Source of the DNA: Candidatus Methanophaga sp. AG-394-G06
Lineage (GTDB): Archaea > Halobacteriota > Syntropharchaeia > Alkanophagales > Methanospirareceae
Assembly: GCA_009903405.1 (NCBI GenBank)
Contig: PRCZ01000006.1
Coordinates: forward strand, 1-48,325
Direction: 5' to 3'
DNA: 48,325 nucleotides
Part shown: positions 42,901 through 48,325 of the stretch, in pieces
Layout: the number at the start of each line of letters is the position of its first letter
How positions within the stretch are numbered: position 1 is the first letter of the stretch
The notes under the pieces: model-generated
Seen by the model: the letters and a program-made list of their open reading frames with translations, nothing else
Told to the model about the DNA's origin: nothing
The model's database searches: none
Made by a program: the position numbers and the translations under genes

Positions 42901-42966
42901 AACGTCTATGTTCCTCTGGAACCGGTCCACGAGCGTGCCAATCCTTTGCCGTGCTTGCTCTTTCAT
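39916..42966 (-). CDS. Type IIG restriction-methylation enzyme (Eco57I-like)
   Basis: The 1016-aa protein combines nuclease and adenine-N6 methyltransferase. The N-terminus has RREFIDPFFEALGWDV and a PD-(D/E)xK nuclease as PDYS with FVEAKK (Asp78, Glu92, Lys94). A helical linker follows, then methyltransferase motif I VLDPACGSGSF near 395-404, GVDIDSQAVEVTK near 458, and the catalytic NPPY at 560-563. A target-recognition part with TaqI-like C-terminal features comes last, ending in the tail KELYERQIKIVDAQIDRLVY then DLYGLMEEEVKVVEGE. All motifs look intact. It cleaves at a distance from an unknown site and methylates it. Repeat copy 8 ends 2 bases before the ATG. Its 3' tail recurs at T2-T4. 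Confidence 0.93.
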   Translation of the reverse strand: MKEQARQRIGTLVDRFQRNIDVYKRSAYKEAQVRREFIDPFFEALGWDVSNEQGFAEQYKEVVLEDTIKVGQSTRAPDYSFRIGSQRKFFVEAKKPAVNIKEDVSPSYQLRRYAWSAKLPLSIVTDFEELSVFNCLMKPNQNDKVGIGRIGYYTYDEYLDKFDAIYDVFSKEAVLKGSFDRYAQSTKGKKGTAEVDREFLKEIESWREMLAKNIALRNPDLSIYELNYAVQKLLDRIIFLRICEDRGIEPYGQLQTQAEAGDVYMHLLNHFKLAESKYDSGIFDFDFGGDGITPGLTIDDKVLKTIIQDLYYPKSPYEFSVLGVEILGNVYEQFLGKVIRLTAGHQAKVETKPEVKKAGGVYYTPQYIVEYIVENTVSKLIAGKTPEEIAHIKVLDPACGSGSFLIGAYSYLLRYHRDWYTNNKPKKHKEAVFQAKADEWYLTTAEKKRILLDNIFGVDIDSQAVEVTKMSLLLKVLEHESGESIDNQAKLGLEGVLPNLGDNIKCGNSLIGPEYYELGQQGTLFSEEEMRRVNVFDWNDDRKGFGEILKNGGFDCVIGNPPYVRIQTMKEWAPTEVEFYKGHYTASSKGNYDIYVVFVERALQLLNARGRMGYILPHKFFQAKYGQPLRELTARGKHLGKIVYFGDQQVFDGASTYTCLLFLDKEGNKSFRYVKVSDLNAWRISGDATDGKIHAEKVSGSEWNFVVGPEASLFERMSEMPIKLGDVAMRMFQGSITSADTVYLFKEYKNENEDIVDVWSKELNAWIKIERPLLKPVVRSGNISRYSANPTALVLFPYEVQECTARLYTPTEMREQYPRAWAYLNQNKRLLEEREKGKFKDQQWYRFGRTQNLGMWEQPKLLIPYMITNLAAYYDKNDNFYFINVTTGGYGITIDETMFSYLYLCGLLNSRLLNFYLKQVTTNFRGGYFAANKQFIEQLPTRTINFDDPTEKVQHDKLVALVESMLELQKKYHDAKMGGDKELYERQIKIVDAQIDRLVYDLYGLMEEEVKVVEGE

Positions 42967-42967
42967 T

Positions 42968-43117
42968 GTATATAACGTATAACTTCTACATATAAATTTA
43001 ATTTAGGACGCAGATTCACACAAACCTTTCTTTAAAAAAATTTTAAAAACTTTACCAAAGAAATTGGCTTTTGATAAAACTTTTTTTCTAAAAAGTTTTA
43101 GTGTTAATCTGTGTCCA
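42968..43117 (-). repeat. Dispersed palindromic element, copy 8, with inner replacement
   Basis: On the minus strand it begins TTTGGACACAGATTAACACT and ends CTAAATTAAATTTATATGTAG then AAGTTATACGTTATATAC. The middle arm (43022-43100) has been replaced by A/T-rich DNA with TAAAACTTTTTAGAAAAAAA on the minus strand. Its TATA-like end abuts the ATG of the type IIG gene. Confidence 0.8.
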
Positions 43118-43220
43118 AAATACTTTTTGTATGATACCCTTTTCTTTTTGTTTTTAAGTTGAGGTGAAGCTAAGCTAAGCTAAGCTTCTTGACGAAATAA
43201 TTTTGGGACTCGGCAGATGG

Positions 43221-43258
43221 AAACTACCAAAAACTACCAAAAACTACCAAATTGGTAG
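43221..43258 (+). promoter_or_regulatory. Triple AAACTACCAA direct repeat plus inverted half-site
   Basis: Three exact tandem copies of AAACTACCAA (43221-43250) are followed by ATTGGTAG, so the last copy and this word form a CTACCAAATTGGTAG palindrome. It lies about 40 bases before the ATG of the Fic gene at 43299. This looks like an operator for a dimeric repressor, perhaps the Fic protein's own C-terminal winged helix. Confidence 0.55.
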
Positions 43259-43298
43259 AACTGTTTATAAGTTAGTAAGTTCTTTATCTGATCAAAAT

Positions 43299-44627
43299 AT
43301 GAAAGTTCCCGAGAAACCTAGGGCGGTACGTGATATTATGGAAAAAAATAGCGAAGAGATTTTTATGTTATTAAACGATAAAAGCATCTGCAATTTTATC
43401 ATAAAATGTAATCAAGACTATATTCATTGGGATAAACTCCGCTATAAAGAAATACCTAACAATATCAATCCGGAATATATATGGGCTCTTATTAAAATAT
43501 TCCGCTCACAACAGTTTAAGCCAATTAAATTTAATGATTGGATATTTAAATATCTTCTTTTAACAGATGCCCAGAGAAAACTCCATCTTATGGATAAAGG
43601 TGCGGCAGGTCACTTAGAAACGAGTTTGGAATCCATAAACACCGAAGGAAGAAGTCGTTATATCGTCAGTTCATTGATGGAGGAGGCAATTGCTTCAAGT
43701 CAGTTAGAGGGAGCAGCCACGACCAGAAAAATTGCAAAAGAGATATTGCGTAGGAAGAGAAAGCCTAGAAACTATTCTGAGCAGATGATTGTCAATGGTT
43801 ATGAAACAATACAAAAAATAACAAAAATGAAAGATAGAACCATAACACCAGAAATAATCCTTAAAATGCACAAAAATATTACAAAAGACACTCTCGAAGA
43901 TAAAAAGGATGAGGGTAGTTTCAGAGATAATAATGAAATTGTTGTTGGAGACCCTATGGAATACGGGAAGACTTACTATAGCCCACCGGATTATAAAGAA
44001 ATAAATGGGTTGGTGGAAGAGTTTTGTCTATTTGCAAGTAATGATGATGGAGAGTTTATCCACCCAGTGATCAAGGGAATTATACTTCATTTTCTCATTG
44101 GTTATATTCACCCATTTAACGATGGTAATGGAAGAACTGCAAGAACAATTTTTTATTGGTATATGCTCTCAAGGGGATATTGGTTATTCGAATATATGTC
44201 AGTTTCCAGGATTATTTTACGATCGAAAAAGAAATACGGTTTAGCCTATCTTTATACTGAGACAGATGAAAATGATCTTACGTATTTTATTAATTATAAT
44301 TTGAATGCAGTCGAGGAAGCACTTTATGATATGGAAGCTTATATTAATAAGAAACAAAAGGAATATTCAGAAGCTCTTAACTTGAATAAAGATATTAAAG
44401 AGATAAATTTACGTCAAGCAGAAATACTCAAGGAATTTATGAGGAATCCTGAGAAAAATTTCGTCATCAAGGAAATAATGACAACCTATAATATAGCTTA
44501 TGATAGCGCACGTAATGACCTTTTACATTTAACCGAGTTAGGCTATTTAGAAAAGATCAAAATAAAAAATAAATTCATCTTCGAACTCTCTAAACATCCT
44601 TCTTTCACGAATTATATAATGAAATAA
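43299..44627 (+). CDS. Fic-domain AMPylase with N-terminal inhibitory helix, second copy
   Basis: The protein is 442 aa from the ATG at 43299 (MKVPEKPRAVRDIM), the usual start of this Fic group; the frame opens earlier at a TTG (43203), but the 32 extra residues are encoded by the direct-repeat operator. The Fic core is HPFNDGNGRTAR starting at His271. The S-x3-E-G inhibitory motif is SSQLEG at 133-138 with Glu137. IHPVIKGIILHFLIGYIHPF precedes the core. The C-terminus (LRQAEILKEFMRNPEKNFVI, then IAYDSARNDLLHLTELGYL) is a winged helix. It differs enough from the Fic at 33797 to be a separate family member. Confidence 0.92.
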   Translation: MKVPEKPRAVRDIMEKNSEEIFMLLNDKSICNFIIKCNQDYIHWDKLRYKEIPNNINPEYIWALIKIFRSQQFKPIKFNDWIFKYLLLTDAQRKLHLMDKGAAGHLETSLESINTEGRSRYIVSSLMEEAIASSQLEGAATTRKIAKEILRRKRKPRNYSEQMIVNGYETIQKITKMKDRTITPEIILKMHKNITKDTLEDKKDEGSFRDNNEIVVGDPMEYGKTYYSPPDYKEINGLVEEFCLFASNDDGEFIHPVIKGIILHFLIGYIHPFNDGNGRTARTIFYWYMLSRGYWLFEYMSVSRIILRSKKKYGLAYLYTETDENDLTYFINYNLNAVEEALYDMEAYINKKQKEYSEALNLNKDIKEINLRQAEILKEFMRNPEKNFVIKEIMTTYNIAYDSARNDLLHLTELGYLEKIKIKNKFIFELSKHPSFTNYIMK

Positions 44628-44661
44628 CTTATATATACTATCTATATATAACCTAGCAGCA

Positions 44662-45811
44662 ATGACCAGGAAATCAAACAGCGAATCAACTCCGGCGACA
44701 AGCGCACCGGCGAAAGATACCGCTGCCTGGTACACACTCAGCGTGGACGAATGTATCCGCAGACTGGAGGTAGATCCCGATACGGGATTGGGCACTAATG
44801 AATCCGTCCAGCGTCTGCAAAAATATGGGCACAACGAACTTGCCGAGGCAAAAAAAGAATCAGCTATCAAAGCGTTCCTGCGCCAGTATCACTCGCTCAT
44901 GCAGATTGTTCTGTCGGCCATGACGCTAGTCAGTATCATTATCCACGATTATTAATCTCAATAGCAGCAGCGCAGGTGGTTCCGGGAGAAATAGTGCTCA
45001 TCCGTGAGGGCGACCGTATCCCCGCAGATGGGCGCCTAATTTCTGTTGCCACGCTCGAAGTGGAGGAATCGTCGCTAACTGGCGAAAGCGTGCCCGTGCT
45101 AAAGAACGTCGACACCATCGCATTACCGAAAGTACCCCTTGGCGATCGCACCAACATGGTGTTCATGAACACAAACGTCACTCGGGGCCGGGCCGAAATG
45201 GTAGTAACAGAAACCAGTATGTCCACTCAGGTAGGCCATATCGCCAAGATGCTGCGAGAGACAAAAGCGATGCCTACACCGCTTACTAAGCAGATAAACC
45301 AGCTTATCCAGATCATACTGATAATTGCAGCGGCGACATTTGTAGGTGTTTTGGCCCTTGGCCTGGCTCGCGGCAACTCTTTCGATTCTCTTTTCCAACT
45401 TGGTGTTGCGCTTGCGGTCGGCTCGATTCCCGACGCCCTACCCGCTGTCGTTACCACTGTTCTCTCCTTGGGGACAGTAGCCATGGCCAAGAAGTACGCC
45501 ATAATCAAGCGTCTTTCTTCTGTGGAAACCCTCGGCTCTACCTCTGCGATCTGCTCGGATAAGACCGGAACGCTAACCATGAACCAGATGACCGTCACTA
45601 CGCTCGTGCTCCCCGGTGCCAGCTACCACGTGACCGGACACGGCTACAGTACAGAGGGCGATATTAAGCGTGTCGCAGGAGAAGGCGCAACAGATCTAGA
45701 TTCCTCACGTTGGAACAGTGGGCGCTGTGTTTGGTAGCCGCGGCGGCGGTACTTCTTCTGGGCGAACTCATAAAACCTCTGTTGCGACTGATCCCCCGTA
45801 AGTATGAATAG
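44662..45811 (+). pseudogene. Decayed cation-transporting P-type ATPase
   Basis: Three blocks remain. 44662-44955 encodes the N-terminal cation_ATPase_N domain and first membrane helix (WYTLSVDECIRRLEVD, LMQIVLSAMTLVSIIIH). 44976-45737 encodes part of the A domain with SSLTGESVPV, membrane helices, and the phosphorylation site CSDKTGTLTMNQMT. From 45710 in a third frame comes the C-terminal membrane end (LEQWALCLVAAAAVLLLGEL, PLLRLIPRKYE) and TAG. The second membrane helix, most of the nucleotide-binding domain and about five membrane helices are gone. Domain order fits a PMCA/SERCA-type pump with about two thirds of the gene deleted. A TTATATATAC box at 44629 is the old promoter. Confidence 0.85.
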
Positions 45812-45836
45812 AAAGCGTGCATGTTCTTGAAAAAGT

Positions 45837-45846
45837 TATATATAAC
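45837..45846 (+). promoter_or_regulatory. TATA box of the small zinc protein gene
   Basis: TTATATATAA lies about 25 bases before 45862. The message would then carry GAGGAGGTGAAG just upstream of the ATG at 45894, which favours that start. Confidence 0.5.
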
Positions 45847-45893
45847 AAGGGGTATTATAGATGAAAGATCAAATCGAGGAGGTGAAGAAGAAA

Positions 45894-46007
45894 ATGTTTG
45901 AATGCGAGATATGTGGAATAGAAACGGAAGAGCTGAAGCTATTTGGTGAAAAACTGCTGTGCGAAGACTGTTATAACGAGATGGAAGATGTTTTTTGCGA
46001 TTACTGA
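45894..46007 (+). CDS. 37-aa zinc-ribbon miniprotein
   Basis: MFECEICGIETEELKLFGEK then LLCEDCYNEMEDVFCDY has the two CxxC pairs of a small zinc ribbon (CEIC and CEDC, with two more possible ligands near the end). GGAGGTG is 9 bases before this ATG. The in-frame ATG at 45861 would extend it to 48 aa. Tiny proteins of this look are common in methanogen-related archaea; the function is unknown. Too short for most gene finders, so it may be missing from standard annotation. Confidence 0.7.
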   Translation: MFECEICGIETEELKLFGEKLLCEDCYNEMEDVFCDY

Positions 46008-46105
46008 CGCACTTATATGAGCAAAAGGGCTACGGAAGGCGGATAAAGATACTTGGCGCGGCACTGTCGAATTATCCAGCCTGTATTTGTATAGCTAATC
46101 TTAAA

Positions 46106-46293
46106 AACCACGAGATTCCACAAGATTAACACAACACTTTTTCTTTTTTAGGAAAAAAGAAAATTTAGCCTGTGCTAAAAGAAAAACACAAATGTTCTTT
46201 TGGTAAAGCTTTTCTTTCTGCGAAGCGTTTTGATCAAACTTTCTTAAAGTTTGATAGAAAAGGTTTGTGAAAATCTGTGTACTCTTGTGGTCC
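46106..46293. repeat. Terminal-inverted-repeat element, family 2, copy 2 (longest)
   Basis: The outer ends AACCACGAGATTCCACAAGA and (other strand) ACCACAAGAGTACACAGATT face each other about 185 bases apart. Inside are TTTTAGGAAAAAAGAAAATT, the TTAGC ... GCTAA word in inverted form, and an ATCAAACTTT / AAAGTTTGAT hairpin. No frame of note. The gap between the zinc miniprotein and this repeat (46008-46105) holds a short open stretch I cannot assign (LTHLYEQKGYGRRIKIL). Confidence 0.75.
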
Positions 46294-46314
46294 CTAACTA
46301 AACTCTGCTTTTAC

Positions 46315-47289
46315 TCACAGCACATACCATCGCGAAGACCATACCAGTACCCGTATCTTATCAATGTTCTGTTTCTCTAATACTGCTTTTGGGTCTATGC
46401 TTCTGGGAAGTAGAGGGAAATCGTTGTCCTGTGTGATCATCTTGATCAGGTTATGCTCACCACTGGCAACCACCATTTCGAGTTCGCTTTTATATCCCGC
46501 TATCAGCGCCTCAAATGCGGATCGTGCCTTCTCTCCATGATGCCGGATGTCCTCATCTCGAAGCCGTTCGAATCTACGCTGACTCATTCCACCTTTCGTG
46601 TGCTTCTCCTTTACACTGCTGCGAACTATCTTGTACTCTATAACTCGCTCTCGGTCAGATATCCCGATAAATGACTCACCAGCATGCGCCAATACGATAC
46701 AAATGACTCGGTTAGTGTCCAATAGCTCTTGCAACTGCGTAGTATCAAATGCATAATCCAGTTTCCACTGTGATTCCGGTATCATAAATGGCGGTGCCAC
46801 GATCTGCGGCGCCATACCCGTACTTTTCAAATCATAGAAGAGTATTATACCAGTCGGAGACTCAATCCTAGCCATCATGTATTTGACCGAGTTATCTAGC
46901 TCAAAGCGGTCGAGGTCGCGGACTGCCTCTTCTGGCCGCAGATAAGCCGTAAGTAGGTCCTCATTTCTCGACCTGAGCGAGCCGATTTGAAATAGCAGGT
47001 CAGAAGCTCGATCGGCCGTTAATGTTACCGCTTCTCTTACGCTGAGTTGGGCATCCTCTTTCTCTTTTAAGTTCTTAAGTTCACGCTCGATTGTATCTAT
47101 CCGTTCCTCCGCTTTCTTCAATGCGAGGTCAGCCCCCTGCTTATCAGATAACGCCTTTTTTGCGCGCGCCGCCTGCTTTGATATGCGTTCGGATAACGAT
47201 TTATTCTCATATTCAAGCTCGTTTATACGCGTTTGCAGTAATTCGATTTTTCTTTCCTGTTCCTTACGATTAAATAATCCGCCGAGCAT
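46315..47289 (-). CDS. Vms1/VLRF1-like peptidyl-tRNA release factor
   Basis: The 324-aa protein has an N-terminal coiled coil (residues 8-75, EQERKIELLQTRINELEYEN) and a C-terminal eRF1-like domain. The release loop reads SVKEKHTKGGMSQRRFERLR, with Gln237 in the K-G-G-M-S-Q-R-R-F stretch that is the mark of the Vms1/VLRF1 family, which frees nascent chains from stalled ribosomes. DLLTAYLRPEEAVRDLDRF and GMAPQIVAPPFMIPES fit the family. It would act in ribosome rescue in the cytoplasm. The ATG at 47289 is preceded by GGAGAAT. It is divergent from the UPF0282 gene, with family 2 repeat copy 3 between them. Confidence 0.85.
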   Translation of the reverse strand: MLGGLFNRKEQERKIELLQTRINELEYENKSLSERISKQAARAKKALSDKQGADLALKKAEERIDTIERELKNLKEKEDAQLSVREAVTLTADRASDLLFQIGSLRSRNEDLLTAYLRPEEAVRDLDRFELDNSVKYMMARIESPTGIILFYDLKSTGMAPQIVAPPFMIPESQWKLDYAFDTTQLQELLDTNRVICIVLAHAGESFIGISDRERVIEYKIVRSSVKEKHTKGGMSQRRFERLRDEDIRHHGEKARSAFEALIAGYKSELEMVVASGEHNLIKMITQDNDFPLLPRSIDPKAVLEKQNIDKIRVLVWSSRWYVL

Positions 47290-47361
47290 TTATCATTCTC
47301 CTAACACAGCTCTTTTCTAAATATATGTGTATGTATAAACAAATCTATTTAGCTCCTCTTA

Positions 47362-47394
47362 TAACCACAAGATTGTACAGATTTTCACAACAAC
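47362..47394. repeat. Terminal-inverted-repeat element, family 2, copy 3 (one end)
   Basis: AACCACAAGATTGTACAGAT followed by TTTCACAACAAC matches one end of the elements at 29337 and 46106. The other end is absent. It sits in the divergent promoter region of the Vms1-like and UPF0282 genes. Confidence 0.6.
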
Positions 47395-47444
47395 AAAAAA
47401 ATATATGAACTGCTAACACCATGCTCTTTATGGAGATAGCGAAA

Positions 47445-48302
47445 ATGCTAATTGTGAAGCCACTGGCATTTGATAGTTTTGGCGTGCGGTCTATGGCAAC
47501 CTTCGTGGCGACCGAGGACATAGCTGTGCTGATAGATCCGGGCGTATCATTAGCTTCGAGTAGATATAAATTACCACCGCATCCAATAGAGGAGCAACGG
47601 CTGAGTGAGACTTGGGCTGATATAAAGGAACACGCAACCCGGAGCGATGTCCTTATAGTTACACATTATCATTATGACCATTATGATCCCGAAGAGCCGG
47701 AGATATACAAAGACAAGATAGTTTACTTAAAACATCCGAAGGAGAGCATAAACAAGAGCCAAGCCAAACGCGCTTCTTATTTCCTGGATAAGCTAAATGG
47801 GATGCCAAAGTCCCTTGATATTGCTGATGGTATGGTGTTCAAGCATGGATCTACAGCTATAAAATTCTCATCGCCTGTCTTTCACGGTACAAACTCGAAA
47901 TTGGGTTACGTGGTAGAGGTGAGCATATCATGCAGCGGTGAGAAGTTGGTTTTTAGTAGCGATGTTGAAGGTCCTGCCGTTGATGACCAGGTGGAATTCA
48001 TCATTCAGGAGGATCCCGACATCGTCATTTTAGACGGACCGATGACTTATATGCTCGGCTTCCGCTATTCGTATAAGAGTCTGGCATTGTCCATAGCGAA
48101 TATAAAAAGGATAATAAAGGATACGTCTGTGAAGTGCATCATGGTGGAGCATCATTTCATGCGCGACTTGAAGTATAAGGAGCGGATAGCAGAGGTGTAT
48201 GAATACGCTGCGGAAAAAGATGTAAAGGTAATAACTGCTGCGGAATATATCGGGCGCGAGATAGATATACTGGAAGCGCGAAGGAAAGAGCTCTTCAAAT
48301 AA
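47445..48302 (+). CDS. UPF0282-type metallo-beta-lactamase fold hydrolase
   Basis: The protein is 285 aa from the ATG at 47445, which has GGAGA 8 bases upstream; an earlier ATG at 47421 would leave no leader. It has a metallo-beta-lactamase metal motif THYHYDHYDP (His74, His76, Asp78, His79), then SSPVFHGTNSKLGYVVEV, FSSDVEGPAVDD and MVEHHFMRDLKYKERI at later metal positions. This set is typical of the archaeal UPF0282 family. The substrate is unknown. A TATA-like AAATATATGA stretch lies at about 47398-47407. The gene ends 23 bases before the window edge. Confidence 0.85.
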   Translation: MLIVKPLAFDSFGVRSMATFVATEDIAVLIDPGVSLASSRYKLPPHPIEEQRLSETWADIKEHATRSDVLIVTHYHYDHYDPEEPEIYKDKIVYLKHPKESINKSQAKRASYFLDKLNGMPKSLDIADGMVFKHGSTAIKFSSPVFHGTNSKLGYVVEVSISCSGEKLVFSSDVEGPAVDDQVEFIIQEDPDIVILDGPMTYMLGFRYSYKSLALSIANIKRIIKDTSVKCIMVEHHFMRDLKYKERIAEVYEYAAEKDVKVITAAEYIGREIDILEARRKELFK

Positions 48303-48325
48303 GGGGCCAGCCCCCCCCCTTATCA

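Noticed and set aside
46008-46105. Open stretch LTHLYEQKGYGRRIKIL before the family 2 repeat
   Set aside because: No start codon and no recognisable family; perhaps the end of a lost gene, but not supportable.
48303-48325. C-run at the window end
   Set aside because: Nine to ten Cs after AGC at the very end of the sequence; could be an assembly-edge artefact and carries no feature.

Overview
The window is archaeal and comes from a methanogen-related euryarchaeon. An ANME-1 / Methanophagales-like genome is my best guess, but this is inference from gene content. The evidence is: the archaeal ribosomal proteins eS1, uS8 and zinc-type uS14; SRP54; GatE; the tetrahydromethanopterin enzyme MptE; the archaeal aromatic-pathway enzyme 2-amino-3,7-dideoxy-D-threo-hept-6-ulosonate synthase; aCPSF2; NreA; a Vms1-like release factor; DUF2124; TATA-box promoters; and a tRNA-Gly with an intron at position 37/38.

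Layout. 1-3.3 kb is accessory: a broken transposase end, an unrecognised protein, a PIN protein, a YwgA-like protein and a DUF2283 protein. 3.4-30.7 kb is mostly housekeeping: class II ribonucleotide reductase, MptE, a TrkA-N/DHH protein, a ScpA/ScpB-like pair, a CNNM-type membrane protein, a glycosyltransferase, TyrA and the ADH synthase, MutL-GatE-Nudix, PurQ-eS1-aCPSF2, tRNA-Gly, a PocR/PAS histidine kinase, a frameshifted 2-isopropylmalate/citramalate synthase, uS14-uS8, a dolichol-kinase-like protein, SRP54 and NreA. 30.9-46 kb is an accessory and probable defence island: an ApeA-like HEPN protein, toxin-antitoxin modules and their remains, two Fic proteins, a membrane protein plus DUF2441-like pair, a TIR-like protein with a small beta-type partner, an unrecognised helical protein, a complete type IIG (Eco57I-like) restriction-methylation enzyme and a decayed P-type ATPase. 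46-48.3 kb returns to core genes (Vms1-like, UPF0282).

Two structures are not explained by ordinary gene annotation. First, the 3' end of the type IIG gene (up to about 65 codons) recurs three more times in the island on the same strand. Each copy adjoins the end of one accessory gene, and two of the four copies also overlap the start of the next. This looks like a tail-flanked cassette array. Second, an imperfectly palindromic intergenic element of about 75-105 bp occurs at eight places. Its 5' end holds stop codons in all three frames and actually supplies the last codons and stop of three genes; its 3' end carries a TATA-like box. A second, unrelated family has terminal inverted repeats.

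There is also visible decay: a one-base frameshift in a G run of the LeuA/CimA gene, amber codons inside two otherwise intact small genes, and broken transposase, ATP-grasp ligase, TumE-like toxin and P-type ATPase genes. No CRISPR array was seen.
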